From assembly GCA_021287185.1 (NCBI GenBank), contig JAJTAZ010000017.1, positions 27,701 to 91,700 on the forward strand: DNA of 64,000 bases, in the 5' to 3' direction. Positions 1 to 7,687 of this stretch are shown here, piece after piece. The notes below the pieces were generated by a model. The model was not told the DNA's origin and searched no databases. It saw nothing but the letters and a program-made list of their open reading frames with translations. The translations under genes and the position numbers were made by a program. Source of the DNA: Burkholderiales bacterium. Its GTDB lineage: Bacteria; Pseudomonadota; Gammaproteobacteria; Burkholderiales; Burkholderiaceae. Position 1 is the stretch's first letter. Each line of letters opens with the position of its first letter.

Positions 1-574
1 GCAGTTTATCCGAGTTGGCCATTTTCAAAAACGGCAAGCCTGTCGCTTCGATTTTAAGCACCGCCACATCGGTGCGCTCGTCCGAGCCAATGACTTTGGC
101 TTTAAACTCGCGCTTGTCTGGCAAAATAACGGTGAGTGTACTCGCGCCGTCCACCACATGATGGTTGGTCAAAATATAGCCATCGCTTGAAGTGATGAAT
201 CCTGAGCCTTGACCCGATACCCGTTCAGTGGGGGCTTTGCCGTTCGGCGTTGCGGGTCTGATGTTACAAATTGGAACGTCTGGCCAAATTTGACAAATCG
301 GGTGATCGCGCATGTCAGGTATGGATTGAGACTGAATTTTCTCGCTGACTTGAATGTTCACGACCGCTGGTGCGACAAAATCCACCAAACGCGTAAAATC
401 GGGCAAACCCGTCACCAAGGGTGCGCCTGCCTGCCCATCCGCAGGGGTGGCAATCGAAGACACAGGCGGGGTAGCAACCCCAACAGGCTTGGATTCCTGT
501 GCGTGACAACCACTCAAAACACCACTTAATGCAAAAGAAGCAACAAACAAAATCGATCCAATATTTTTTTGCAT
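1..574 (-). CDS. HtrA/DegP-DegQ-type serine protease, N-terminal part (runs off left edge)
   Basis: The frame is open from an ATG at 572-574, preceded by AAGGAG, to the window edge (191 residues, C-terminus missing). Residues 1-23 form a signal peptide ending in a lipobox-like LSGC, so the mature protein may be a lipoprotein. Residues 120-191 are the start of a trypsin-like domain: GQGSGFI, the catalytic-His motif TNHHVV (H139) and the catalytic-Asp motif TDVAVLKI (D169). The Ser motif GNSGG and the PDZ domains would lie beyond the edge. Family role: periplasmic quality-control protease/chaperone. Two Cys residues (94 and 103) lie in the linker before the protease core. It is divergent from the ATP-grasp gene at 841. 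Confidence 0.9.
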   Translation of the reverse strand, partial: MQKNIGSILFVASFALSGVLSGCHAQESKPVGVATPPVSSIATPADGQAGAPLVTGLPDFTRLVDFVAPAVVNIQVSEKIQSQSIPDMRDHPICQIWPDVPICNIRPATPNGKAPTERVSGQGSGFITSSDGYILTNHHVVDGASTLTVILPDKREFKAKVIGSDERTDVAVLKIEATGLPFLKMANSDKL

Positions 575-706
575 GAGAACTCCTTAGTTGAAAATAGATA
601 CGGCCGATTATGCGCAAGACCTTTGGATAAAGTATGGATGCATAGAGAAATTTCAAGCGGTTTTTGCACGGCATCCATCAAAGCCACCGAGGTGCAAACG
701 CAATCC

Positions 707-738
707 TTTGGTGCATATCGGGTGGTGATTGCACCAAA
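707..738. repeat. Inverted repeat between htrA-like gene and ATP-grasp gene
   Basis: A 9-bp perfect inverted repeat, TTTGGTGCA (707-715) and TGCACCAAA (730-738), is separated by 14 bases. It sits in the 266-bp divergent intergenic region. It has no adjacent T-run, so it is not an obvious terminator; an operator or a short structured RNA element is possible. The rest of the gap (575-840) shows nothing else firm. Confidence 0.5.
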
Positions 739-774
739 GCAGAACAACTTGTTTTTCTATTGTGCACAGATGTC

Positions 775-804
775 TTTACTTTGAATCACTCTATCGTGCA
801 TAAT
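775..804 (+). promoter_or_regulatory. Putative sigma-70 promoter of the ATP-grasp cluster
   Basis: TTTACT (775-780), an 18-base spacer and CATAAT (799-804) lie 36 bases upstream of the ATG at 841. The -35 box is weak and this is an eye-only call. Confidence 0.3.
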
Positions 805-840
805 CAAGCCACAATCCTTTCATTTTTCAGGTTGATGCTT

Positions 841-2259
841 ATGAATATGCCCACTCGTTTTTACAATGAAATGTTTGCTGATGATGGTGGTGTGCGTCCG
901 CACTATCGTGCGATGCATGAGTGGCTCCAACAGCAAACACCCGAAATCATCGCTGAAAAACGCCGCCAAGCCGATTTGATGTTTCACAAAGTGGGCATCA
1001 CGTTTGCTGTCTATGGCGAAGAAGACGGTGCCGAGCGTTTGATTCCTTTTGACATCATTCCACGTGTGTTTCCCAAGTCGGAATGGTCTGCTCTTGAAAG
1101 AGGTTTGCGTCAACGTGTGCAAACCCTCAATATGTTTTTACACGATGTCTACCACGAACAAAACATTCTGAAAGCAGGGATTATTCCACCCGATCGGATT
1201 TTTAATAACGCCCAATATCGCCCAGAAATGCAGGGTGTCAATGTCGCACGTCAAATTTATTCGCACATCAGCGGCATTGACATCGTGCGCGCTGGTGAAG
1301 GTGAGTTTTATGTGTTGGAGGACAATCTGCGTGTGCCTTCGGGTGTGTCGTACATGCTCGAAGACCGTAAAATGATGATGCGTCTGTTCCCCGAGTTGTT
1401 CTCGCAATACAAAGTCGCACCTGTGGCACATTACCCCGATATGTTGTTGGACACCTTGCGCAGTGTCGCGCCCAACGGCATTGACAATCCAACCGTGGTC
1501 GTGATGACCCCAGGTGCATACAACAGCGCGTACTTTGAGCACGCTTTCCTCGCACAACAAATGGGGGTTGAACTGGTTGAAGGGCAAGACTTATTTGTTG
1601 ATGATTTACACGTCTACATGCGCACCACACATGGCCCAAAACGCGTGGACGTGATTTACCGCCGAATTGATGATGATTTCCTTGATCCTTTGGCATTTCG
1701 TGCCGATTCAAGTTTGGGGGTATCGGGTCTGCTCAATTGTTATCGCGCAGGTCACGTGACCTTAACCAATGCGATTGGCACAGGCGTTGCCGATGACAAA
1801 TCAATTTACCCATTCGTGCCCGACATGATTCGCTTTTACCTGTCGGAAGAACCAATCTTGCACAATGTGCCGACTTTTCAGTGTCGCAAACCCGACGAAC
1901 TCGAATACACGCTGGCCAATTTGGACAAACTCGTGGTCAAAGAAACCCACGGTGCGGGTGGCTACGGTATGTTGGTCGGTCCTGCGGCGAGCAAGGCCGA
2001 GATTGAAGAATTCCGTCGTGTGCTGATTGCCAAACCTGAGCAATACATCTCGCAACCCACCTTGGCACTGTCCACTTGTCCAACCTATGTTGATAGCGGT
2101 ATTGCACCGCGCCACATTGACCTGCGTCCGTTTGTGCTGTCTGGTAAAGAAGTACAACTGGCACCTGGTGGTTTGACCCGCGTGGCTTTGAAAGAAGGCT
2201 CGTTGGTGGTCAATAGTTCGCAAGGCGGTGGTACCAAAGACACTTGGGTATTGGAATGA
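841..2259 (+). CDS. Circularly permuted ATP-grasp type 2 protein (DUF404/DUF407)
   Basis: A 472-residue protein starting MNMPTRFYNEM; the frame is open further upstream, but this ATG has a CAGG nine bases before it and fits the family start. The sequence (YNEMFADDGGVRPHY near the start, KETHGAGGYGM in the C-terminal third, PRHIDLRPFVL and SQGGGTKDTW at the end) is that of the CP_ATPgrasp family. Members are thought to catalyse ATP-dependent peptide ligation, but their substrates are not established. It is normally found next to an alpha-E (DUF403) protein and a bacterial transglutaminase-like protein, and both follow here at 2878 and 4027. Function in this cell is unknown. Confidence 0.9.
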   Translation: MNMPTRFYNEMFADDGGVRPHYRAMHEWLQQQTPEIIAEKRRQADLMFHKVGITFAVYGEEDGAERLIPFDIIPRVFPKSEWSALERGLRQRVQTLNMFLHDVYHEQNILKAGIIPPDRIFNNAQYRPEMQGVNVARQIYSHISGIDIVRAGEGEFYVLEDNLRVPSGVSYMLEDRKMMMRLFPELFSQYKVAPVAHYPDMLLDTLRSVAPNGIDNPTVVVMTPGAYNSAYFEHAFLAQQMGVELVEGQDLFVDDLHVYMRTTHGPKRVDVIYRRIDDDFLDPLAFRADSSLGVSGLLNCYRAGHVTLTNAIGTGVADDKSIYPFVPDMIRFYLSEEPILHNVPTFQCRKPDELEYTLANLDKLVVKETHGAGGYGMLVGPAASKAEIEEFRRVLIAKPEQYISQPTLALSTCPTYVDSGIAPRHIDLRPFVLSGKEVQLAPGGLTRVALKEGSLVVNSSQGGGTKDTWVLE

Positions 2260-2303
2260 CAAACAAATAGCTGAGATTAATAATTTGCATACAGAGAGAC
2301 ACA

Positions 2304-2861
2304 ATGACAACGCGTATTTATCGAACTATATATTTAACACTTACAGTCATCATTTTCCAATGTACAAGTTTTGCTGTGTGGGCATCTGGTTGCAACCTGA
2401 TAAACAAGCCAAACGTTGATGGGCTATACATTGGTATGCCAGCAAAAGTTTTTTTGCAAACTCATCCAACTGCTAATATTGGGCCAAGTTTTGGAAGCAA
2501 GCAACAACGCTTGAATCATATTGGTTTCTTTGGAGATGACGCAGAGTCAAAAAAACCATTAGCACATGCTGGGGAAGTTTTTTTCATTTTTACTTTAGAT
2601 GAGTTCATATATGCGTATGCTATATCTTATCTTGGTGCTGGTGTTACTAATGAAACGTCATTAGAGGATTTTCAAAATATTATAATTCAGCGATACAATT
2701 TACCTAAACTTGGCTGGATAAAATATGAAAATAATTCAGTCAAATTAGTTTGTAATAATATCGAAATTCGTTTACATCAGAGTAATGCGATAGATGATGA
2801 TCCAATGATGTTCGTACGAGATATTCATTTATCAGAACTTGCCGATCGTTTAAAACAATAA
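2304..2861 (+). CDS. Hypothetical exported protein inserted in the ATP-grasp cluster
   Basis: A 185-residue protein I do not recognise. Residues 1-28 look like a signal peptide (basic MTTRIYR, then a hydrophobic stretch ending near AVWASG). The remainder is mixed alpha/beta with no clear motif, and includes VDGLYIGMPAKVFLQTHP, which resembles the starts of small periplasmic SmpA-like folds, but weakly. The DNA is clearly more AT-rich than the flanking genes. It lies 44 bases after the ATP-grasp gene and 16 bases before the alpha-E gene, in the same direction, so it is probably co-transcribed. It may be a late insertion into a conserved operon. Confidence 0.7.
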   Translation: MTTRIYRTIYLTLTVIIFQCTSFAVWASGCNLINKPNVDGLYIGMPAKVFLQTHPTANIGPSFGSKQQRLNHIGFFGDDAESKKPLAHAGEVFFIFTLDEFIYAYAISYLGAGVTNETSLEDFQNIIIQRYNLPKLGWIKYENNSVKLVCNNIEIRLHQSNAIDDDPMMFVRDIHLSELADRLKQ

Positions 2862-2877
2862 ATACTCAGGAAAACTT

Positions 2878-3876
2878 ATGTTACTCTCCCGCACCGCAGA
2901 TCACCTATATTGGCATGCCCGTTATATTGAGCGTGCAGAAAACACCGCGCGTATGCTTGGCGTGAATTATGAAACCTTGCTCATGCCACACGAAGCACAC
3001 AAAGAGCATAACTTGTGGCGCGCCACGTTGGGCTTATCTGAGTTGGAACCACAATTCATGGAATTGTATGGCGAAATCAATACCGCCAATGTACTGCAAT
3101 TCATGATTACGGACATGCGCAATCCCTCATCAATTCAATCTTGCTTGTGGGCGGCACGTGAAAATGCGCGCGCGGTTCGAGGCAGTTTAACGTCAGAATT
3201 GTACGAAACCATCAACAGTGTGTGGATTGAGTCGCGCGACTGGGTGACCACCCAACGTGCAATCAACCGTGCACCAGAATACCTTGAGTGGGTCAAAATG
3301 CGCTCACATCTGATTCTCGGTGTGGCCTTGGGTACGATGCTCAAAGACGAAACCTTTAATTTTTTACGCATGGGAACGTTTATTGAACGTGCAGACAACA
3401 CGGCTCGCTTGTTGGATTTGAAATTTTTTGAGTATTCCGAAATCACCCACGCCAAAGAAAAAGACACCGAACAAATTCAAAACGAAAATGATTCGAAAGA
3501 TTTTTATCATTGGGCAGCTTTGCTGCGCTCGGTGTCTGGTTTTGAAGTCTATCGCCAAACCTACCACGATGTCATCACACCCGAGCGCGTGGCAGAACTT
3601 TTGATTTTTCGCAAAGAGATGCCCCGTTCACTCGCTGCTTGTATGAACGATTTGCGCAAAAACATTCAATATGTACGCAACGATTACTCAGCCAAAACCG
3701 AACGTTTGGTTGGGCGCATGCACGCAGATTTGCAGTATGGACAAATTCAAGAGGTTCTACAAAATGGCATCCACGCCTATTTGACTGAGTTTTTAGAAAA
3801 AACCTTTGAATTAGGGCAACAAATTAGCCAAGACTTTTTGGTTCCACTTAACCCCGCGCACATTAAAGTGGCATAA
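2878..3876 (+). CDS. Alpha-E domain protein (DUF403)
   Basis: A 332-residue, all-helical protein. The start MLLSRTADHLYWHARYIERAENTARM is the typical beginning of the alpha-E family, whose conserved ERAENTAR motif recurs as ERADNTAR near residue 170. AGGAAAACTT precedes the ATG. Family members are encoded next to circularly permuted ATP-grasp and transglutaminase-like proteins, often with an Anbu-type proteasome-like peptidase; no Anbu gene is visible in this window. Biochemical function is not established. A role in a peptide synthesis or modification system together with its two neighbours is inferred from the gene set. Confidence 0.9.
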   Translation: MLLSRTADHLYWHARYIERAENTARMLGVNYETLLMPHEAHKEHNLWRATLGLSELEPQFMELYGEINTANVLQFMITDMRNPSSIQSCLWAARENARAVRGSLTSELYETINSVWIESRDWVTTQRAINRAPEYLEWVKMRSHLILGVALGTMLKDETFNFLRMGTFIERADNTARLLDLKFFEYSEITHAKEKDTEQIQNENDSKDFYHWAALLRSVSGFEVYRQTYHDVITPERVAELLIFRKEMPRSLAACMNDLRKNIQYVRNDYSAKTERLVGRMHADLQYGQIQEVLQNGIHAYLTEFLEKTFELGQQISQDFLVPLNPAHIKVA

Positions 3877-3978
3877 TTGCGCCCTGACAATAAATACCTC
3901 GACACAACCATTGAGTGTTTTTTCAACTTAATGATTGTTGATTGAAGTCACTGATTAAAACAAGTTTGAATCCGTCGG

Positions 3979-4007
3979 GGGATGCAATCATCATGTGATT
4001 GCATCCC
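3979..4007. repeat. Perfect 12-bp inverted repeat just upstream of the transglutaminase gene
   Basis: GGGATGCAATCA (3979-3990), loop TCATG, and TGATTGCATCCC (3996-4007) form a stem ending 19 bases before the ATG at 4027. There is no T-run after it on the plus strand. It could be an operator, or an mRNA hairpin that sets the ratio between the alpha-E and transglutaminase products. Confidence 0.6.
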
Positions 4008-4026
4008 ACACACACCAAAGGCAGTT

Positions 4027-4875
4027 ATGCGTTACGAAATTCTCCACAACACGCACTACGAATACGAAACACCCGTTTCGTACCTCATTCAACTCTTGCG
4101 CCTCACACCCCGCAGCGGTGCTGGGCAGAATGTGATTAACTGGAGCATCGGCGCGCCCACACGTTTACAACCACAAATTGATGTTTTCGGCAACCACACC
4201 CACATCATGACCATCACGCAACCAATTACAGCTCTGGATGTGAATGTCCGTGGGGTGGTTGAAATTAATGAAGATGCCTCTGGACACCGATTCAGCGGTA
4301 CAGAAGGTATTTCGCCTTATATATTCACACAAGCCACACACTTTACCGAAAGCAATGATGAGTTGACCGAGTTTGCCAAGCATTACATTGGCGGTCCGCA
4401 AATTTCTGAATCGCAAGCACTGCGTTTAATGCAGGCCGTACACGAAAAAATCATTTACACCACGGGCTCAACCCAAGTCACCACCACCGCGACAGAAGCT
4501 TTCGCGCAGGGGCAAGGGGTCTGTCAAGACCAGGCCCACGTATTCCTCGCTTGCGCCCGCGCGCTCGGTGTTCCTGCTCGTTACATTAGTGGTTATCTTA
4601 ATACGGGCGACGTCGGTCACGTTGCCAGCCACGCATGGGTTGATGTGTACACCGATGCGCACGAGTGGCTCAGCATTGACATCACCAACACCTGCATCAC
4701 CGATGGGCGACACTGCCGTCTGGCGATTGGTCGTGATTACGACAGCGCATGTCCTGTACGTGGTACACGATTGGGGGGCGGAAGTGAATCCATGGCAGCT
4801 CACGTCTATGTCTCGGCACAGGGTGATGTCAATGTGTATGAGCAGTTTTTAAAACAACAACAGCAACAACAATAA
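4027..4875 (+). CDS. Bacterial transglutaminase-like cysteine protein
   Basis: A 282-residue protein. The ATG at 4027 (AAAGGCAGTT before it) is chosen because MRYEILHNTHYEYETPV is the usual start of this family. An N-terminal beta domain (about 1-90) is followed by the transglutaminase core with the triad visible: C166 in GQGVCQDQAH, H202 in ASHAWVDV and D218 in WLSIDITN. Such proteins act as peptidases or amide-forming enzymes; here it belongs with the ATP-grasp and alpha-E genes upstream. The last residues are K followed by six Q, encoded by a CAA/CAG run, an unusual low-complexity tail. No signal peptide is present, so it is probably cytoplasmic. Confidence 0.9.
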   Translation: MRYEILHNTHYEYETPVSYLIQLLRLTPRSGAGQNVINWSIGAPTRLQPQIDVFGNHTHIMTITQPITALDVNVRGVVEINEDASGHRFSGTEGISPYIFTQATHFTESNDELTEFAKHYIGGPQISESQALRLMQAVHEKIIYTTGSTQVTTTATEAFAQGQGVCQDQAHVFLACARALGVPARYISGYLNTGDVGHVASHAWVDVYTDAHEWLSIDITNTCITDGRHCRLAIGRDYDSACPVRGTRLGGGSESMAAHVYVSAQGDVNVYEQFLKQQQQQQ

Positions 4876-5077
4876 ATGCCGCACATTCACCCACTCAAGT
4901 CAATATCCACGATGGATTGATGTGCCCATGGAATTAAAAAACCAGACTCTGATAAAACCCGTTTGATGGTGTCGTATCGCCATTGAACACCTCTTGAACA
5001 TCTCTACAACACACCAAAGGCGTGCCGTTGACAGAGAACTCAAAAGCACTGAAAAAACCAATCACAAGAATTGGGAT

Positions 5078-5272
5078 TTATGAATTGCCCGCATCAAAGA
5101 CCGATGAGTCCAGTCCATCGTCTTGGGCATCGCTTTCAACAGGAATTTTGTAAGACTCTTGCGACCAAGCACCCAAATCAATCAGGCGACACCTTTCAGA
5201 GCAAAAGGGGCGGAATGGTGACTCAACACGGTACTCGTGTTTGACACGGCAAGTTGGGCAACGCACCTGCAT
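5078..5272 (-). CDS. yacG: DNA gyrase inhibitor YacG (zinc-binding)
   Basis: A 64-residue protein with the family zinc ribbon: CPTC near the start and a second Cys pair, FCSERCRLIDLGAW, which is diagnostic. YacG binds GyrB and inhibits gyrase in E. coli; the C-terminal tail is acidic. It starts 3 bases after the zapD stop, and the order coaE-zapD-yacG is standard in beta- and gammaproteobacteria, so it is the last gene of the pil/coaE run. I see no clear terminator in the 202-base gap between it and the convergent transglutaminase gene. Confidence 0.93.
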   Translation of the reverse strand: MQVRCPTCRVKHEYRVESPFRPFCSERCRLIDLGAWSQESYKIPVESDAQDDGLDSSVFDAGNS

Positions 5273-5275
5273 GAT

Positions 5276-6124
5276 TTACACCAAACAGAAAGAACGATGC
5301 GGCTGCTGAGACTCCAAACTGGAGTTTGGAACACCACACAAGCCCAAACGAAAACTGATTTCTTCAGGTGTTGGTTCACCTGTCACGGCCGTGGGCCGAG
5401 CCTGCAAAGCGGGTCGAGCAAAACGCAACCAAATCACATGTTTGTTTGCACTGACATCAGGTAAACAACGGGTGGTCTGGGTGATTTCAATTTGCAAAAT
5501 ATCGAATTTGCGCCCCAATAAAGGTTGTTGAAATACTTTATTGAGGGTAACACAATCTTTGCTTGAAGCCATATTGCGCGCAATCGACAATAAAAACACC
5601 ACCGCATCAAATAAGGGGGCAAAAGGCATCGCCCAACGTTCCATATCCGAGCGACGTTGAGCGGGATCTTCTTGTAACCATTGATGGTAAAACCCCATGT
5701 CAAAAGAACACGCGCTTGAGGCCACCACCAAACGACTTTTGACATTGAGCAACCACTCGTTTTCAACCAAATTACCGCCAAATTTTGGAGATTGCTCAAT
5801 TTGTTTTTGCGCATCCACCATCCTAAGTATGGTTTGAGTCAACTTTTCTTCAGAAATTTCGGGCGAGCTGTAATACTGGCTCAAAGATTGCTTATAACGA
5901 CCCAACTCCGACAACAAGTCGCCTTTGACGTCGTTGCGAAAGGTAAAGTCATATAAGTCCAGAAGGGTTAGTAATCCTGTGTGGTGGTCGTCTTTGTGAT
6001 TGGATGTCAAGTAATGCAACCAACGACGATACAGATTTTCGATGCGCAAAAAAGTCCTAAACCGCTCACTGAGTGGGAACTCAAACATCATTTTCGATTC
6101 AGCCTCTTGCGCAGAATACGTCAT
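5276..6124 (-). CDS. zapD: Cell division protein ZapD
   Basis: A 282-residue protein, with the family start FEFPLSERFRTFLRIENL and the conserved CLPDVSANKHVIWLRF near the C-terminus. ZapD bundles FtsZ protofilaments and stabilises the Z-ring in the cytoplasm. Its ATG overlaps the coaE stop by four bases, indicating translational coupling, and yacG follows directly. Length is slightly above the usual 245-255 residues because of extra residues at both ends. Confidence 0.92.
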   Translation of the reverse strand: MTYSAQEAESKMMFEFPLSERFRTFLRIENLYRRWLHYLTSNHKDDHHTGLLTLLDLYDFTFRNDVKGDLLSELGRYKQSLSQYYSSPEISEEKLTQTILRMVDAQKQIEQSPKFGGNLVENEWLLNVKSRLVVASSACSFDMGFYHQWLQEDPAQRRSDMERWAMPFAPLFDAVVFLLSIARNMASSKDCVTLNKVFQQPLLGRKFDILQIEITQTTRCLPDVSANKHVIWLRFARPALQARPTAVTGEPTPEEISFRLGLCGVPNSSLESQQPHRSFCLV

Positions 6125-6840
6125 GTTTTACTTTCGATGCATTTTATATTTTTTAATAAACTTATGTGGTGAACCAGTATATCCACTTGAACCTGAAGAT
6201 TCAAGAGGTTTACCTGATTTTTATCATTATTTATCAAAACGTTAGCAATATTTCTGCGCACATCGGGGTGTGCTTGTGCGCTGATAATCGATTCAATCAC
6301 AGTGTCATCCAAATGCGGACTGCGCATTTTCACGCGTCCGATTTGGGTTTGGCGTGAACAATCAACCACCACAATCCAGTCCAATCGATCGCGCCAAAAT
6401 GCACTTTCAGCCAACAGTGGAATATCGTAAACCAAATAACGATACAAGCCCGATTGTGCACATCGATGCGCCCATTCAATCACCTCTTGCGCAATCATTG
6501 GATGCATAATTGCTTCAAGTTTGCTTTTCGCTTGGGCATCTTGAAACACCCACTGCCGCATCTGCGCACGATTCAATTCGCCTGCGGGTGTTGCCGCCGA
6601 TGGCCCAAACGAGGCAACAATCTGCGGCATCGCGCGACCGTCCGCCTGTGTGAGCGCATGGGAGATGCGATCCAAATCAATAACAAACGCACCGCGTTCA
6701 CGCAACAACTGGGCTACGGTTGATTTGCCCGAACCGATACCACCCGTTAAACCAATATTGATGGTATTGCACGGCAGTTGTGCCGCCCACTTCGGCTGTC
6801 GAAGTTCGGGATGCTGAATATTTAAAGTAGTAGCGGACAC
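6121..6840 (-). CDS. coaE: Dephospho-CoA kinase
   Basis: A 239-residue protein. The P-loop GGIGSGKST lies near residue 36, followed by FVIDLDRISH and the adenylate-kinase-like VVVDCSRQTQIGRVKMR lid segment. It phosphorylates dephospho-CoA at the ribose 3'-OH, the last step of CoA synthesis. About 26 residues precede the usual start of the family; the GLTGGIGSG strand would fit a start further in, but no better ATG with a ribosome site is obvious. It is coupled to zapD and lies 18 bases downstream of pilD. Confidence 0.93.
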   Translation of the reverse strand: MSATTLNIQHPELRQPKWAAQLPCNTINIGLTGGIGSGKSTVAQLLRERGAFVIDLDRISHALTQADGRAMPQIVASFGPSAATPAGELNRAQMRQWVFQDAQAKSKLEAIMHPMIAQEVIEWAHRCAQSGLYRYLVYDIPLLAESAFWRDRLDWIVVVDCSRQTQIGRVKMRSPHLDDTVIESIISAQAHPDVRRNIANVLINNDKNQVNLLNLQVQVDILVHHISLLKNIKCIESKT

Positions 6841-6858
6841 ATCAGACCTTTCAACGCG

Positions 6859-7686
6859 TCAAACAAACAATTTAAAATGACCGTGCATCATCAACATTTG
6901 AACGAGTGCACCCGCACTGATAAACGGGCCAAATGGTATTTTTAAACTGCGCAATACCTGACGACGTAAAGATGCGAGCAGTACACCAAAAACCAAAGCC
7001 AACACACATGCAAACAGCAACACATTGGGCACCGCCGCAATCCCCTGCCAGCACCCAATCGCAGCCAACAATTTGCAATCGCCTAAACCCAAACCTTCAA
7101 CCCCACGCCACTTCAAGTACGCAAAGTAAGGCAGCCATAAAATCAAATAGCCAAATGCAGCAGCAAGCAATGCTCGCATCAGCACCATCCATACATCACC
7201 CTGCGCAAAAAACACCACTACCATCAAACCAATACCAAACAAAGCAGCATTTAACACATCGGGCAACAAAAAATGCAAGGCATCAATCCAACTGGCAATC
7301 CACAGTAAATAAAGAAATACAAAGCCGCTCAAAGCTTGCCAAGTCAAACCAAACATCCACACACTCAGCAATGCCCACACCACCGTGCCCAGTTCAACCC
7401 AAAAATAACGAGAGGGAATTGATTGCTGACAATACGCACAGCGACCACGCAACCCAATAAAACTGAGCAAAGGAATATTGTGCCACCATCGAATCGGATG
7501 CCGACACTGAGGACAAAACGAGGCGGGCGTTGCGATATTAAAAGCGTTCTGATGGTCCGCGCCACCTTCCTGACGCAGCAACATTCGCGGCAAACGATAA
7601 ATCAAGACATTGGCAAAACTGCCCAATGCGGCCGCAAGCAACACCACAAAAATCAGTTCTATCCAAAGCGAAGCATCATGGCTCAT
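6859..7686 (-). CDS. pilD: Type IV prepilin peptidase / N-methyltransferase PilD
   Basis: A 275-residue membrane protein. I start it at the ATG at 7684-7686 (MSHDASLW), one base after the pilC stop, rather than further upstream inside pilC. The cytoplasmic zinc-binding loop has two CxxC pairs (C58/C61 and C83/C86). Catalytic aspartates lie in the IDALHFLLPD region and in GLGLGDCK (D203). Several hydrophobic segments follow. It cleaves and N-methylates type IV pilins in the inner membrane. It is translated with pilC and pilB upstream. Confidence 0.94.
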   Translation of the reverse strand: MSHDASLWIELIFVVLLAAALGSFANVLIYRLPRMLLRQEGGADHQNAFNIATPASFCPQCRHPIRWWHNIPLLSFIGLRGRCAYCQQSIPSRYFWVELGTVVWALLSVWMFGLTWQALSGFVFLYLLWIASWIDALHFLLPDVLNAALFGIGLMVVVFFAQGDVWMVLMRALLAAAFGYLILWLPYFAYLKWRGVEGLGLGDCKLLAAIGCWQGIAAVPNVLLFACVLALVFGVLLASLRRQVLRSLKIPFGPFISAGALVQMLMMHGHFKLFV

Positions 7687-7687
7687 A

